Assembly (NCBI GenBank): GCA_029582265.1
Contig: CM055831.1
Location: 24,504,682 to 24,568,681, forward strand
DNA from: Zoroaster sp. YZ-2022
Lineage: Eukaryota > Echinodermata > Asteroidea > Forcipulatida > Zoroasteridae
Direction: 5' to 3'
Length of the DNA stretch: 64,000 nt
Position 1 is the first letter of the stretch; every line of letters begins with the position of its first letter. The notes beneath the pieces were generated by a model. The model was given only the letters and a program-made list of their open reading frames with translations, ran no database searches and was not told the DNA's origin. Below are positions 13,422 through 23,700 of the stretch, in pieces. A program made the position numbers and the translations under genes.

Positions 13422-13760
13422 GGGATTTAATTTTTTAGATTTTCTAATTTTGGGGATAAATGTTTGTACAAAATTACAAGTCTCTAATGACCATTTGGGA
13501 GTTATGGTGGTTTTACTTTTCCCATTTTTTTGCCCATTAAACGGGAAGGGATAGATCAGTTTTTTATTTTTTAAATTTTAGGTAATCTACATATCATAAA
13601 AAAAATGTTTGTACCAAGTTAGAAGTCGCATTGTTTCGTTAGAGTTATTGACCGTCAATTTTCCATTGTTTTACCCCTAGAGGGAACTTTTTTTTAATTT
13701 TTTTGGTTTTAGATTCATCTACATATTACAACCAATGTTCTTCCATTTGTTGATACAGAA
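13422..13760. repeat. Tandem repeat, about 2.3 units of 115-130 bp
   Basis: Three successive blocks start with TTTTAGATTTTCTAATTT, TTTTAGGTAATCTACATAT and TTTTAGATTCATCTACATAT. The first two continue with ATGTTTGTAC, a block like AAGTCTC/AAGTCGC, GAGTTAT, and CCATTTTTTTGCCCATT or CCATTGTTTTACCCCTAG. Divergence plus consensus noise makes exact boundaries uncertain. Confidence 0.5.
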
Positions 13761-13827
13761 ATCCGTTCAATGAGAAAATTTCCCCGGAGAACGGGGGGGG
13801 AAAAAAAAACTAGGGGATTGAGTTTGT

Positions 13828-14831
13828 AAAAAACAAACCGGGGTGTTCGAGGGTCATATGTGGACGTCATCACCCAAAGTTGTTAAAAGACAAGAGTTAC
13901 CAGGAGATATGAGTTTTCATAATATATAAATTAAAATAACAAAAGCTACACTGAATAATTAACTTGGTTCAGTCACCTTTTTTAAATTTTCCAACCGTAA
14001 TTTCCGGTTCAACTGTGACGTCATTTATACTTTTTCAAAAATTGGGGAAAATTTGTAAAACCCGTCTGTTTTATCGATAGAAAAAATATTTTTAAACCTC
14101 CCCTGAGGGTGCTGTTAAGAGCGATGACCTCACCAAAATATTTTTGAAAAGAGCAGATCCCACGGAACATATTAACCCAGAATGTTTTTTTTCGAATCCC
14201 CTTAAATTTTAAATTTAAAGAGTTTTAAACTTGAATTTCCGTTTAACCGGAAGTGGGTAATGGGGTCACGTATAAATGTTTTTAGATTATAAGGGAATAA
14301 AGAAATTATCTAGGGGGGTTCCAAATATAAAATATTCTTTTTTAAATTTTAATTAATTATTTTAATTATTAAGACCCCACCATAACCCTTTTTCCTGGGA
14401 AATATATTTAAGGGCTAAAGGAAGTTTAACCCCAACCCACAACTATGTTTTGGCGATAAAAATTTACAGAATAGTGATTCAGAATATTTTTTCATTAAAA
14501 TTTCCCTTTTCCAACGGAAGGAGGTAGATTGGGGTCTATTTTGGCGAAATGTGACAAGTTCAATTTGATGATGCGAAGTTTATGAAAATATTTTATTTGG
14601 GTTTATGGGTATGATTTTTGAAATATTCAACTTTGGTTTCACCGGGAAAGGGGAGGTCAGATTGACGTCAGGTCGGAAGAAATGTCACATAATTCAAGAT
14701 CTTTCAGATGATGCAAAGATTGTGAAAAATTTTTTTGTGGTTTATGAGATATGATTTTTTTAAATATTAAACTTGATTTAGTGTAATTTGACCTCACCAT
14801 GACATCACAACTTAGTATACAACTACATGTT
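13828..14831 (+). mobile_element. Family X repeat, near full length, degraded consensus
   Basis: It starts at a decayed palindrome (GAGTTTGTAAAAAACAAACC), then GGTGTTCGAGGGTCATATG and GACGTCATCACC. The middle holds TGACGTCATTTAT (14,010), a block aligned to ACTGCCACTAGGGCGCTC (14,105) and TTTCCGTTTAACCGGAAGTG (14,235). The right part contains AACTTTGGTTTCACCGGG, TGTCACATAATTCAAGATC, and CACCATGACATCACAACTTAG before CAACTACATGTTA. About 1.0 kb against about 0.86 kb for the copy at 36.9 kb. The element is interspersed and non-coding. Confidence 0.7.
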
Positions 14832-14944
14832 AACTGTACACTGCAGTATCTAATTAGAATATAATAAACGCCCCAAATTCGTGTCCACACCCTTTTTGGG
14901 ATTTGAGCGTCATTTTTTTACACAGTTTTGGAATTGTTAACGCT
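14831..14944 (-). repeat. Inverted copy of the segment at 19,981-20,118
   Basis: The reverse complement reads AAGCGTTAACA, CAAAACTGTGTAAAAAAATG, GTGTGGACACGAAT, TATTATATTCTAATTAGAT and ACTGCAGTGTACAGT, matching 19,981-20,118 in the same order. It is fused directly to the right end of an X copy, suggesting a rearranged or nested duplication. Confidence 0.75.
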
Positions 14945-17080
14945 TGTTATAAAAAATGAGGGAAATTTAACGGATCGTTTTTTTTGGCCCTTCATTGACT
15001 TTTTAATTTCCTTTTTTATTTTTTCCCAAAAAAAATTTCCCCTTTTTAGGGCCAGGGGGACCTATTCACTTTTGGGGGTTTTAAAGAAAAAAAGTCAAAA
15101 ACGGGGGAGGTATTTCCCCTTTAACAAAGTTCAAACATTGGAGATTACCAAGTGAAAGAGTGGTAAACCACACCCAATCATATGCCCAGATATCTGGCGC
15201 CAAAATTGAAGACCAGAAGAAACAACATACATGACCACAATAAAAAACAGGGAAAAAAAAAAAAAGCAAAGTAAACATCAACAGGCAACAGCAAATAAAG
15301 AAACCCCAAAACACACGTGATGTTCCACAAACAATTACAAAATTGTAGGAAAACCAATATAAACTCAAAAAAACCAAACAAACAAAACAAACCAAAAAAA
15401 AACGCCCCCCTGAAACAAGAAAAAAATGATTGAAAGTAAAAAAAAAGAACGTCAGCAATGTATTTTTTTTGTTTGTTCCATTTCTCATCCCTTTTTTTTA
15501 ATTTATTTTGCGAAATTAATTTTCCTTTTCGAAATTGAAGAAAAAAAAACAGAAAAATTTACAACCATTTTTAAATTGAATGATGATTGGGGCACGAAAA
15601 AAAAACGACGATATACTAAACGAACACATTCAAAAGGGAAATTGAACCTGGGAAAAGAAATTGATTCCATTTCGAATTTGAAAACAGTAAAACTGGAGGG
15701 GAAAAGCTTTAATTCGAGGGACCAAAGGAAATTGGCTGCTCATTTGCTGAAATTGACCGGAAAAAACCAACAGTGGGAGATTTAAAAAACTTTACATTGT
15801 AAATTTGTATTCTATTATGTTCGGTTTTACACCAAACATTTCCCTTTATAATAAAGAAAAAAAAATCTTAAACTAAAAAGAAAACAAATAAAGTGTGTAT
15901 TTCTTTAAAATGCCTATTTTTAGGCCCCGTTTTGGTAGATTAGCAGAGCCCTTTCAAAGCCTTTGGGAAAAACTCTGTGGGGCGAAACGTGAGGGCATTA
16001 ACAATTTTTGGCTTTTTTCCATAAGTCACTTTAGTTGTTTTAATTTTTTCTACGCATTTGCATAAAAACGGTTTTTGAGGTCTCAAAAAGGTTCATTCAA
16101 ACAAGGTTGCCAAAATACTGCTCACCATCCAACCCCCAAGGGTAGAGTTTTCACCCCAACATCATCTCGATATCAGTCCAAAATCCGCAAAAAAAGACTG
16201 CTATAAATCTTATTTCCCCGGGCGTTTGCTGAGTGGAACCCTTTTCCCACCAGTATCCGGGAGTCTCCGTCGGGAAAATTCAATTGGAGGAACAAGATAA
16301 GATTCTTTTTTCCCCGAGGGGAAGGGGGGCAGGGGCCCACAATTATTTTGTTTGGGGCGCATGCAAGTATCCCATTTTGGGGTTTGTTGAACCCAAGAAA
16401 AGAAAAGATAAAAGCACTTGATGGAATTCTGATAATAATAAAACAAAAATAATAGATTGTTGTGTTTGCAGATTTACAAACACTAGGGTTCTTTGTGAGA
16501 TAACATCAGAATTTAAACAAAAAAACCATTTAAACGTAAACATAATTAGGGAAGGGGATGTCGTTTTGGCCCCCCTGGGCCCCGGGGGAGAAAAACCCCC
16601 TTTTCAACGAATAAGAGATAGCCAAGCAAAGTCAAAGGGATTTTGTGGCACGATTTTTTCCTCGCGATTGACGAGCCTATCTTTTAAAAAATTTTAAAAA
16701 TATTTGTCAAACGAATGTCGTTTGGGTTTTTATCGATTTTGGCAACAAAATCAAAATCAAACAACAACTGGAAAAAAAATATGAAAATGTTGATGTTTTA
16801 AAGGATTTTTTTAAAAATTTTACTACCCTTTTTTGTTCTCACTTACTGTCTAAACCGCAATTTAAACAAAAGGATGCCTTTTTATGTTTTGTGTTAAAAA
16901 GGTATTATTTGTTTTGCACTTTACATACCCCCCAAACCGAGTTTGTTTCATGAAAACCTTTTATTATTTATTTTTTTAATTTTTCTTTTTAATTTTAAAG
17001 ATTAAAAATAAAAAAATTATTTGGGTTTTTAAAATACGACCATAAGAAATTTTAATTAACCAAAAACCCAAAATTTAAAA
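14945..17080. other. Intergenic sequence, no gene recognised
   Basis: A fairly clean A/C-rich strip at about 15,130-15,420 is followed by degraded AT-rich sequence. Reading frames of 100-135 codons across 15,081-15,785 are Phe/Leu- or Lys-rich consequences of composition. 16,200-16,640 is richer in GC but is homopolymer-stretched. No repeat family of the window was found here. Confidence 0.5.
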
Positions 17081-17540
17081 GTAAACACCCAATAATTTTG
17101 GAACAAATTTTAAAAATTTTGTTTTTTTTAGACTTTTTTGCCAATTGTTTATTAAACAATCAGGGGGAAAATTTTTTGATGCTTTTTTTTAAAAAAATTT
17201 TAAAAATTTTCCATTTGCAAAATTAAATTTTAATTGGATAAAAAAATAAAAAAAAAGAAAAAAATACATAAGTTAAAAATAAAATCAAGATTTTTGCCTC
17301 AAAATCAAATTTAAAATTTTTTATTTAAATTAACCCAGTGCCTGAAAACCCTTTTTCAAGGGGGGCATTAAAAACGACCCTGAAATTGGTAAATTATTTC
17401 CCATAAACAAAGCAAAAAAAAGAAATAAATTTTAAAAAATCTGCGCATCGATGACGTTAATTTGATTTGATAATCGCGAAAGATTGAAACATATATTTCA
17501 GATGAGGTAAAAGTCACGAACCAAAACGATCTGTTAGAAT
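17081..17540 (+). repeat. Degraded direct duplicate of 19,421-19,963
   Basis: In order it shares TAAACACCC(A)AATAATTTTGG, TTATTAAACAATCA, CATAAGTTA, TTATTTAAATTAACC, AAAGAAATAAATTTTAAAAA, CTGCGCATCGATGAC, GTTAATTTGAT and AACGATCTGTTAGAAT with the clean copy 2.4 kb downstream. It has one copy of the internal 105-bp unit where the clean copy has two. Many differences are homopolymer replacements, so part of the divergence is probably consensus error. Confidence 0.8.
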
Positions 17541-17547
17541 ATGATTT

Positions 17548-17985
17548 TTAAATATTCAACTCCGGTTTCAGATTATGGTCAGTTGTAGAAAAATCAAAAA
17601 CAAGATCTTTCAGAGATAAAGACTTGAAAATATCTTTTTGGGGTTTACTTTTATTTAGTGTATTCGATTGATGACCCCCCATGACGTCCAACTTAGTATA
17701 CAACTACATGTTAAGGCAACGTTTTGGTTCTTTTAACCCAACATGTTTTTGCCTGGAAAGTCTTACTGGGAAAAAAGAAGAAAATAGATATTTGAAGTTT
17801 TTAAAAAAAAACTCGGGTGTTCGAGGCACTTGTATGACGTCATCACCTAAAGCTGTTAAAAACAAGATTTTTAGGAGATAATTTTCATAAATATAATTAA
17901 AATAACAAAAATGTGCTATATGAATAATTTAATTCCGGGTTAGTTCCCATATAATTTTAAATTTTCCAACCGTGTTAAAATCTTT
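17548..17985 (+). mobile_element. Family X: right end joined to next left end
   Basis: The right half (CTCCGGTTTCAG, CAAGATCTTTCAGA, CATGACGTCCAACTTAGTATAC, CAACTACATGTTAAGG, AGAAGAAAATAGA) runs through the palindrome position (17,780-17,815, collapsed to T and A runs). It continues into left-end sequence (CGGGTGTTCGAGG, TATGACGTCATCACC, TTTTCCAACCG). The palindrome therefore lies at a head-to-tail X-X junction. Confidence 0.65.
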
Positions 17986-18239
17986 TTCCACGTACATGGG
18001 TCTTTCCCGCCTTGTCAAAAATTTTCTAATTTATGTATTTAAAGTCATCATTTTAAACTGAAAAAAAAGGGTTTTTTCAAAATGAATCCAATGTTAAAAT
18101 TTATAAATGCTTATATTTTTAACATGCATTTCAGTTGTACTGAACGATCGGAATGTGATCTAGAAAATATTTAAACATATGTTAATACACATATACAGTA
18201 TGTAGTTGTAATATCTGACCTGCTTTCACATGTACTTAA

Positions 18240-18568
18240 TTTTATTATTTTTTAATCATTTTAAAATGCAATGGTTACTCCAAGGTAATACTTAAGTCAT
18301 TGGAGTTGTTACAACAACTCCACACTGAAGAACCAGCCCTCGCACCAAAACAACAAGTTAATGACCAGCCTCTTCATGGTGCGAATAGGGACTGGAGGAG
18401 AATTAGTCTAGAACAAGGAGGTTGTTAAATTGCCTCTGCCCTATAAGCAATTATGGTTATGTCTTGTCTAAAGACACAAGTACATGACCGGGATCCGAAC
18501 CCACATTCTGCTGCTAACACCAGAACTTGAGTCGGCAACTAGACTGCTTTTGGCCACGACAGTCCATG
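18240..18568 (-). mobile_element. tRNA-derived SINE, type 1 (A-rich tail)
   Basis: Read on the minus strand, it shows a head with the B-box-like GGTTCGGATCCCGG, then CACTTGTGTC-like and AACCATAATTGCTTATAGGG blocks, GCAGAGGCAATTTAACAACC, and CCAGTCCCTATTCGCACC. It ends in GAGTTGTTGTAACAACTCC and an A/T-rich tail near 18,240. It is the same element as the copy at 62,512 and covers nearly its whole length. The A-box side (about 18,555) is diverged. It would have been mobilised by a LINE; none intact is present here. Confidence 0.8.
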
Positions 18569-18689
18569 AATAATCTAAATTCAAGCGTTGTTATATTGTG
18601 GAATGCTAACTTGATAATGTAAACTTTATTTTTGTTTGACAGAGATTTTTCTGGCCAGTGTTATCTTCTTAACATGAATTGCATTTATA

Positions 18690-18990
18690 CAGATATCATT
18701 GTTTGTGATGGCGGGGATAACTTGGATTTTGCATAATACACACGGACATTAATATTGGTAAATGTGTAAAAGGTATTGTTTGTAATGGGCAGGGAAGAAC
18801 TTGTATTTTGGCATACCCTCGCGTACATGTCATTACGATAATAATATTTTTGATAGTGTATGTAAAAATCATTGTTTGTGATGGAGGAGTGAAGATAACT
18901 TGAATTTGTGGTCGACACATATTTTTTCATTAGTGTCATCTTATGTACGCATTTATGAATAAGATTTTTTGTGATGGGTAGGGGGATAAC
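18690..18990 (+). repeat. Minisatellite, four units of 78-96 bp
   Basis: ATTGTTTGTGATGG or a close variant recurs at about 18,697, 18,775, 18,871 and 18,963. It is followed by GGGATAACTTG and variants, then by ATTTTGGCATA-like and TGTAAA stretches. The unit length preserves an open frame on the minus strand of 120 codons (18,685-19,047). That frame is Asn/Tyr/Thr-rich and repeat-driven, with no recognisable domain. Confidence 0.65.
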
Positions 18991-19059
18991 TTGTATTTTG
19001 GCATATGTGTCATCGTGGATAATATTGATAGTTTGTGTAAAGTACATGTAGAGAATGGT

Positions 19060-19155
19060 GCTTCAGAGTAAAGGTCATATCAGATTATTGAAAGTGTCAT
19101 ATATTTGACAATATTTCCTCCTAGTCATGAAAAATAACGTTAGTACCCACTTCAG
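19060..19155 (+). mobile_element. Fragment of family X middle part
   Basis: AAGGTCATATCAGAT, GACAATATTTCCTC, and TCATGAAAAATAACGTTAGTACC match the block at about 37,140-37,200 (CCTCATGATCCTGAAAAAATAACGTTAGTACC, read in pieces). No palindrome or other X segment is attached. Confidence 0.5.
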
Positions 19156-19420
19156 ACCCAGCCACATTGCTCATGAACAGCTTTCTTACATTTACTATAT
19201 GTTTTAAGGTGTTGTGCAAACATGGGAATGATGAAGTTTTTTATTTATTTTAATACAAATTTATACACCTACACTATATGCACAATACACAATGCACATG
19301 TAGAGGTACGATAGCAAACAGTAAGGCTATGTATGCCCTCGTACTGTGCTATGTCACTGTGGACGCGCGATATGGGTTGTTTGTACATCTACGGAATTAT
19401 TATTGAACATATTGTTTCAA

Positions 19421-19963
19421 AAATAAACACCCAAATAATTTTGGAAAAGTTACTAACCATTTTTGTTGTTCTAGACGCTTTTTCTGCCACATTGGTTATT
19501 AAACAATCATTGTTGGAATTTGTTGACGTTGCTTTAAAGCTATACACATTATTCCATTTCAAAATTAAATTCTAATTTGACGCTTTTTCTGGCACATTGG
19601 TTATTAAACAATCATTGTTGGAAGTTGATGTTTTCGTTTAAAAACTATACACAATCTACTTGCAAAATTAAATTTAATTAAGTTTAAAATAATAAAAAGA
19701 AAGAAATGAAATACATAAGTTAGATCTAGATTTAATTGATTTTGTATTTAAATTAACCTAGAACCTTTTGTCATACATTGGAAAACTGTTACCATGAAAC
19801 GATTGCCCATAAAACGAAAGAAAAACGAAGAAATAAATTTTTAAAAAGCCCTCTGCGCATCGATGACTGTTAATTTGATCGCATCAACGCGAAATGATGA
19901 AACAGCATAATTTACGATGAGGTAATTGAAGTCATGAATACAAAAAAACGATCTGTTAGAATT
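19421..19963 (+). repeat. Clean copy of segmental duplicate, with 105-bp dimer
   Basis: It matches 17,081-17,540 along its length. Inside it GACGCTTTTTCTG(C/G)CACATTGG starts two adjacent units, 19,474-19,578 and 19,579-19,678, each with TTATTAAACAATCATTGTTGGAA. The degraded copy shows only one unit, so the dimer either arose after duplication or collapsed in the poor consensus. Confidence 0.85.
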
Positions 19964-19980
19964 ATCTCTTAGATTTAGGA

Positions 19981-20118
19981 ACACGCGTTAACACCCAAAA
20001 CTGTGTATAAAATGACAGCTCGAAATAAATAGACGATAGTGAAATTATCGTAAACTGTGTGGACACACGAATGTGCTGGCGATGTATTATATTCTAATTA
20101 GATACTGTAGTGTACAGT
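19981..20118 (+). repeat. Plus-strand partner of inverted copy at 14,831-14,944
   Basis: It contains ACACGCGTTAACACCCAAAA, CTGTGTATAAAATGACAGCTC, CTGTGTGGACACACGAATGTG, TATTATATTCTAATTAGAT and ACTGTAGTGTACAGTG. Just downstream, 20,120-20,160 has a small hairpin (CAGTGTATTATACACTG). Confidence 0.75.
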
Positions 20119-20214
20119 GAGTGTATTACAGTGTATACAGTGTATTATACACTGTATATGCTTGTCTGTGTATGTCAAGGCCGTTCAAACGCGAATGGGC
20201 TGTGCTTATAGTAC

Positions 20215-20640
20215 TTCAATAGTTGTTCACTTAAACTTCCGTTTTCGACCGGAAGGAGGTTGATTAGGGTCAGTCTGTGTACGAAATGTGACATAGTTCA
20301 AGGTCTTTTAAGATGATGAAAAGATTAGAAATATCTTCTGTGGTTCATGAGATAAAATCTTTTGAAAATATTAAACTTGATTGAGTGTATCTGATATCTG
20401 ATGACCCTCACTATGACGTCACAACTTAGGATACACAACTACATGTTAAGGTCTAACTATGTGTAAAGTTTTATGTTCTGTGAACCCGCAACTATGTTTT
20501 GTCTCTGGATATGTTTACTGAGAAGAAGAAGGAGAAGAATCCAGATTTGAAGTGTTTGTTATATTACAAACACATAGGTGTTCGAGTTTTGTCAGGGCAG
20601 TGATGATGACGTCGAATGTTTTTAAAGAAACTTTTGGTAT
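20215..20640 (+). mobile_element. Family X: clean right end, palindrome and next left end
   Basis: ACTTCCGTTTTCGACCGGAAGG, GAAATGTGACATAGTTCAAGG, ATGACGTCACAACTTAGG, CAACTACATGTTAAGG and GAGAAGAAGAAGGAGAAGAA mark the right part. The palindrome GTGTTTGTTATATTACAAAC follows at about 20,553, then ATAGGTGTTCGAGTTTTGTC, AGGGCAGTGATGATGACGTC. That last part is the reverse complement of the exit sequence of array 2, which fixes the array orientation within X. Confidence 0.75.
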
Positions 20641-20739
20641 TATTATTTTTTTCATATTAAAGAGTACCCTGTAAAATATGATGTAGTTACCAACGATGAT
20701 TTGTTTGAAGTCCATTTCAATGTTTGAACTAAATACTTT

Positions 20740-23700
20740 GGGGCCCTACCCCAAAACAAACTTCATTTCAAAGAAAGGTAATAAAAAGAAAAGATCAATA
20801 AATTTCCCCAGACTACCCCAGAAGATCCTAAAGGTTGGGGGGGAAATTTTAAACCAAAGTTTTAATTTACCATAAAATTTCAAATTTTTTTAAATTTTTT
20901 TTAAAACTCCACGGAATTTTTATTGTTCACGGAGGGTTTTTAAAAATCATCATTACTTTTAAAAAAAAACCCAAAAATGGTTTTTTTTAAACTGAATTCA
21001 TCACAAAATCAAAACAAATCCGAAAATTTCGGGGAAAAAGAGGGAAACCCCATTGCCTCAGTCAATCAGACAATAAAATCTCAACCCCCCCCTTTTAAAA
21101 CATTCCCAAAGCAGTTATTTGAAAAAAAAAGACTAAAACCAAAAGGTTGTTTAGAAAATGGTTTTTGTATTTTTTTGTTTTCTTTTTTATTTTTATGAAC
21201 TTTGGGAAAAAAAAAGGGGTTTTGGGAAATAATTTAAACAATTGTAAAATGACAAAATCCCCCAAAATTAAATTTTGATTTCAGAGGACTTTTTCTTGTA
21301 AAAAAACAACAAATACGATGTCTGGGATATTTTTAAAGGGGACAACAAAAAAGCCCCGAAGGGTTTTCAAAAAAAGGGGGTTTTATTTCCCGAGACGGGG
21401 TTCAACTCATTAGGTACCAACAAATCTGTTTATTCAAATGGAAAAAAAACTGTTCTGTACATACCTAAATAATTTTGGGACCGAAATTTTGAGGAAAAGG
21501 GACTTTGGGATTTTTTTCAACCTGTTTTGGTTTAGATAGAATTTTATTTTTTTGGGAAACCTTGTCCTCCCTTTTGGTTTTGGAATTTTTTTTAAATATT
21601 TAAAATTTACTTCCGGTTGGGAACAGGAAGTAAAAGGGCTGGGGTCATTTTTTTTAAAATTTTACAATTAACAATCTATACAATGGTGCAAAACTTTAAT
21701 TTACCCCTTGGTTGTTGAATGATTTTTTTAAAAATTAAAAATTTGACTTCCCGGTTTTTCCCAAAATAACTTACTTTTTTTTTCCAAAAAATAAAAAATT
21801 TAAAAAAATTTTAAATGTATATTTCGCCCCAACTTTTTCCTGTGGTGTTGTCCGGTTTGGGCTCATTGCCGGTTGGCCCCTCTTTTCGCCGTTGCGCCAC
21901 AAACTCTCCCCGGCTGGATGCTTGGGGCCCGGGTTTCAGAGGGAGGGGGTTTGGGCCCTTTAGAACTCTAATCTCCCCTTTTTAGCTCATGGGATTTGGG
22001 GCCCCCCCCTGGCCCTCTGGGGGGCTGGCAGGTCTGGGGGCCCTTCCGTGGGGGTGGGTAGGGATCTTGCGGCTCCATGGACTTCCGGGGGTTTCAGCGT
22101 GGCGGGGGGGGAGGGGAAACCGTCATTTGGCAGAGGTTTTTTCTTTCCATTTTGGGAGATCAAACTTCTTTTCTAAAAAACCAAAACCATAGCGGTAAAA
22201 GCGAGATGTTTCGGAGTGTTGAAACGCAGAATCTAGATCAGGGGACCCACACATCGTGGAACCGGGAATTTATCAGGCGTGACGGGCGTGGAGCCAATGG
22301 GGAGATCGAGAGAACGAAGGGATAAAATTACCGCCTCAATTATTTTGACAATCGTAGGGGCTGATGAAAGTGGTGGATCGAGTGAAACGAAGGAATCGTT
22401 TTCCAAATTCACCAAGACCCCCACGATGGCGCATAAGGGTCTGAAAAGTCATACGTTTCCCGTTCACCCCCTTTCCGTTTTGTCAATGGGATTTTTGATC
22501 AAAATTTTTCATCACGACCAAAGCCTCGATCACACGGTTTGATGCCCCCCGCCTACGTTTCAAACGGGCGACTAACCCCAAATTAAAACCAGCATGTAAC
22601 ACCGTGGTCAACGCGGGCATGACTTTTTCCGGGGGAAATTTTATACCGAAAGTTTGTATATTTTTTTATAGCAAGGGAAACGGGGCATACTTTTGGGGAA
22701 ACCCTTTAGGGGATCTTTGTAACGTAGAAGTAAAAACCAGGATGACGTATGGCAAGGGAAAATTTTTTTTAATCGTGGTCATCGTAAAACGTAACGCGAT
22801 CGGAGGGGACAGTTTAGGCGTAAACGAAGTTCTTATAGAGTCGTTGTTTCGTTCTGCCTTATCCGAAAACCCCTAGGCCATAATAATTATGGGGAAAAAT
22901 GCTCTAGCCCTGCAACACGGGGGGGATTATTTAAAACTTAAAGGTTAAATATGTATCTGAATCCAAAAGCTTATCCCGCGTAAAACTGCAATTTTTTGAG
23001 GATTAATAAAACTTATTTTGAATAATGAAAAGGCTGCAACATACACACTAAACATTTTTGATTTTAAAAGTTCACATAATGAAATTGGTGTTCCCCTGCG
23101 CCTTGGGTAGGTGGTGGGGGACATTTTTATCTTGTGTGTTTGCGGGAGGGGGGGGGGTGGGATGGGGGGCTTCCCCGTTTTGGAAACAAGTATTTAAAGA
23201 CATATTTTACCAACTTTCTTTTCATAAAATGTTCCCCCGTACTGAAATACTAAAACCCAGGGTCTGGGACAGGGGGAGGAAAAAAAGGGACTGGGGAAAA
23301 GGTTCGCTAAAAGGACGAACCCCTTTTTTAAAGGGAACAAAATTTTTATTTTGATTCGGTAGAGGTTTGATTGGGACATTCCACCCCCCCCAACCTCCAC
23401 CCCCCAACCTCCCCCAACCCATCATCCCCCATCCCCATCTGTTTCCGGGGGCAGACGGGGGGAAAGGGGGAGACACCATAAAAATTAATGTGTCAGTCTG
23501 ATTTGACATGGTTGATTTTAAAAAAGAGGAACCTCCCCAGATCTGCCCCCTGCCCCAAACCCTCATCCCCCCCTCTGACATAATGGAAATTTTTAAACCT
23601 ACTTGATTTTTGTCGAGGGGAATTTTCAACTGGTAAAAGAAAACCTTTGAAAAAAATTGAAAATAAAATTTCTGATGACTTAAAACTTTTTTTAAAAACT

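Noticed and set aside
15081..15488. 135-codon hydrophobic minus-strand frame that might be a membrane protein
   Set aside because: Phe/Leu/Val richness follows from A/C-rich composition on the plus strand. There is no start context, conserved motif or neighbouring exon.
18685..19047. 120-codon minus-strand frame with internal repeats
   Set aside because: It is a by-product of a four-unit minisatellite. Residues are Asn/Tyr/Thr-rich with no known fold.
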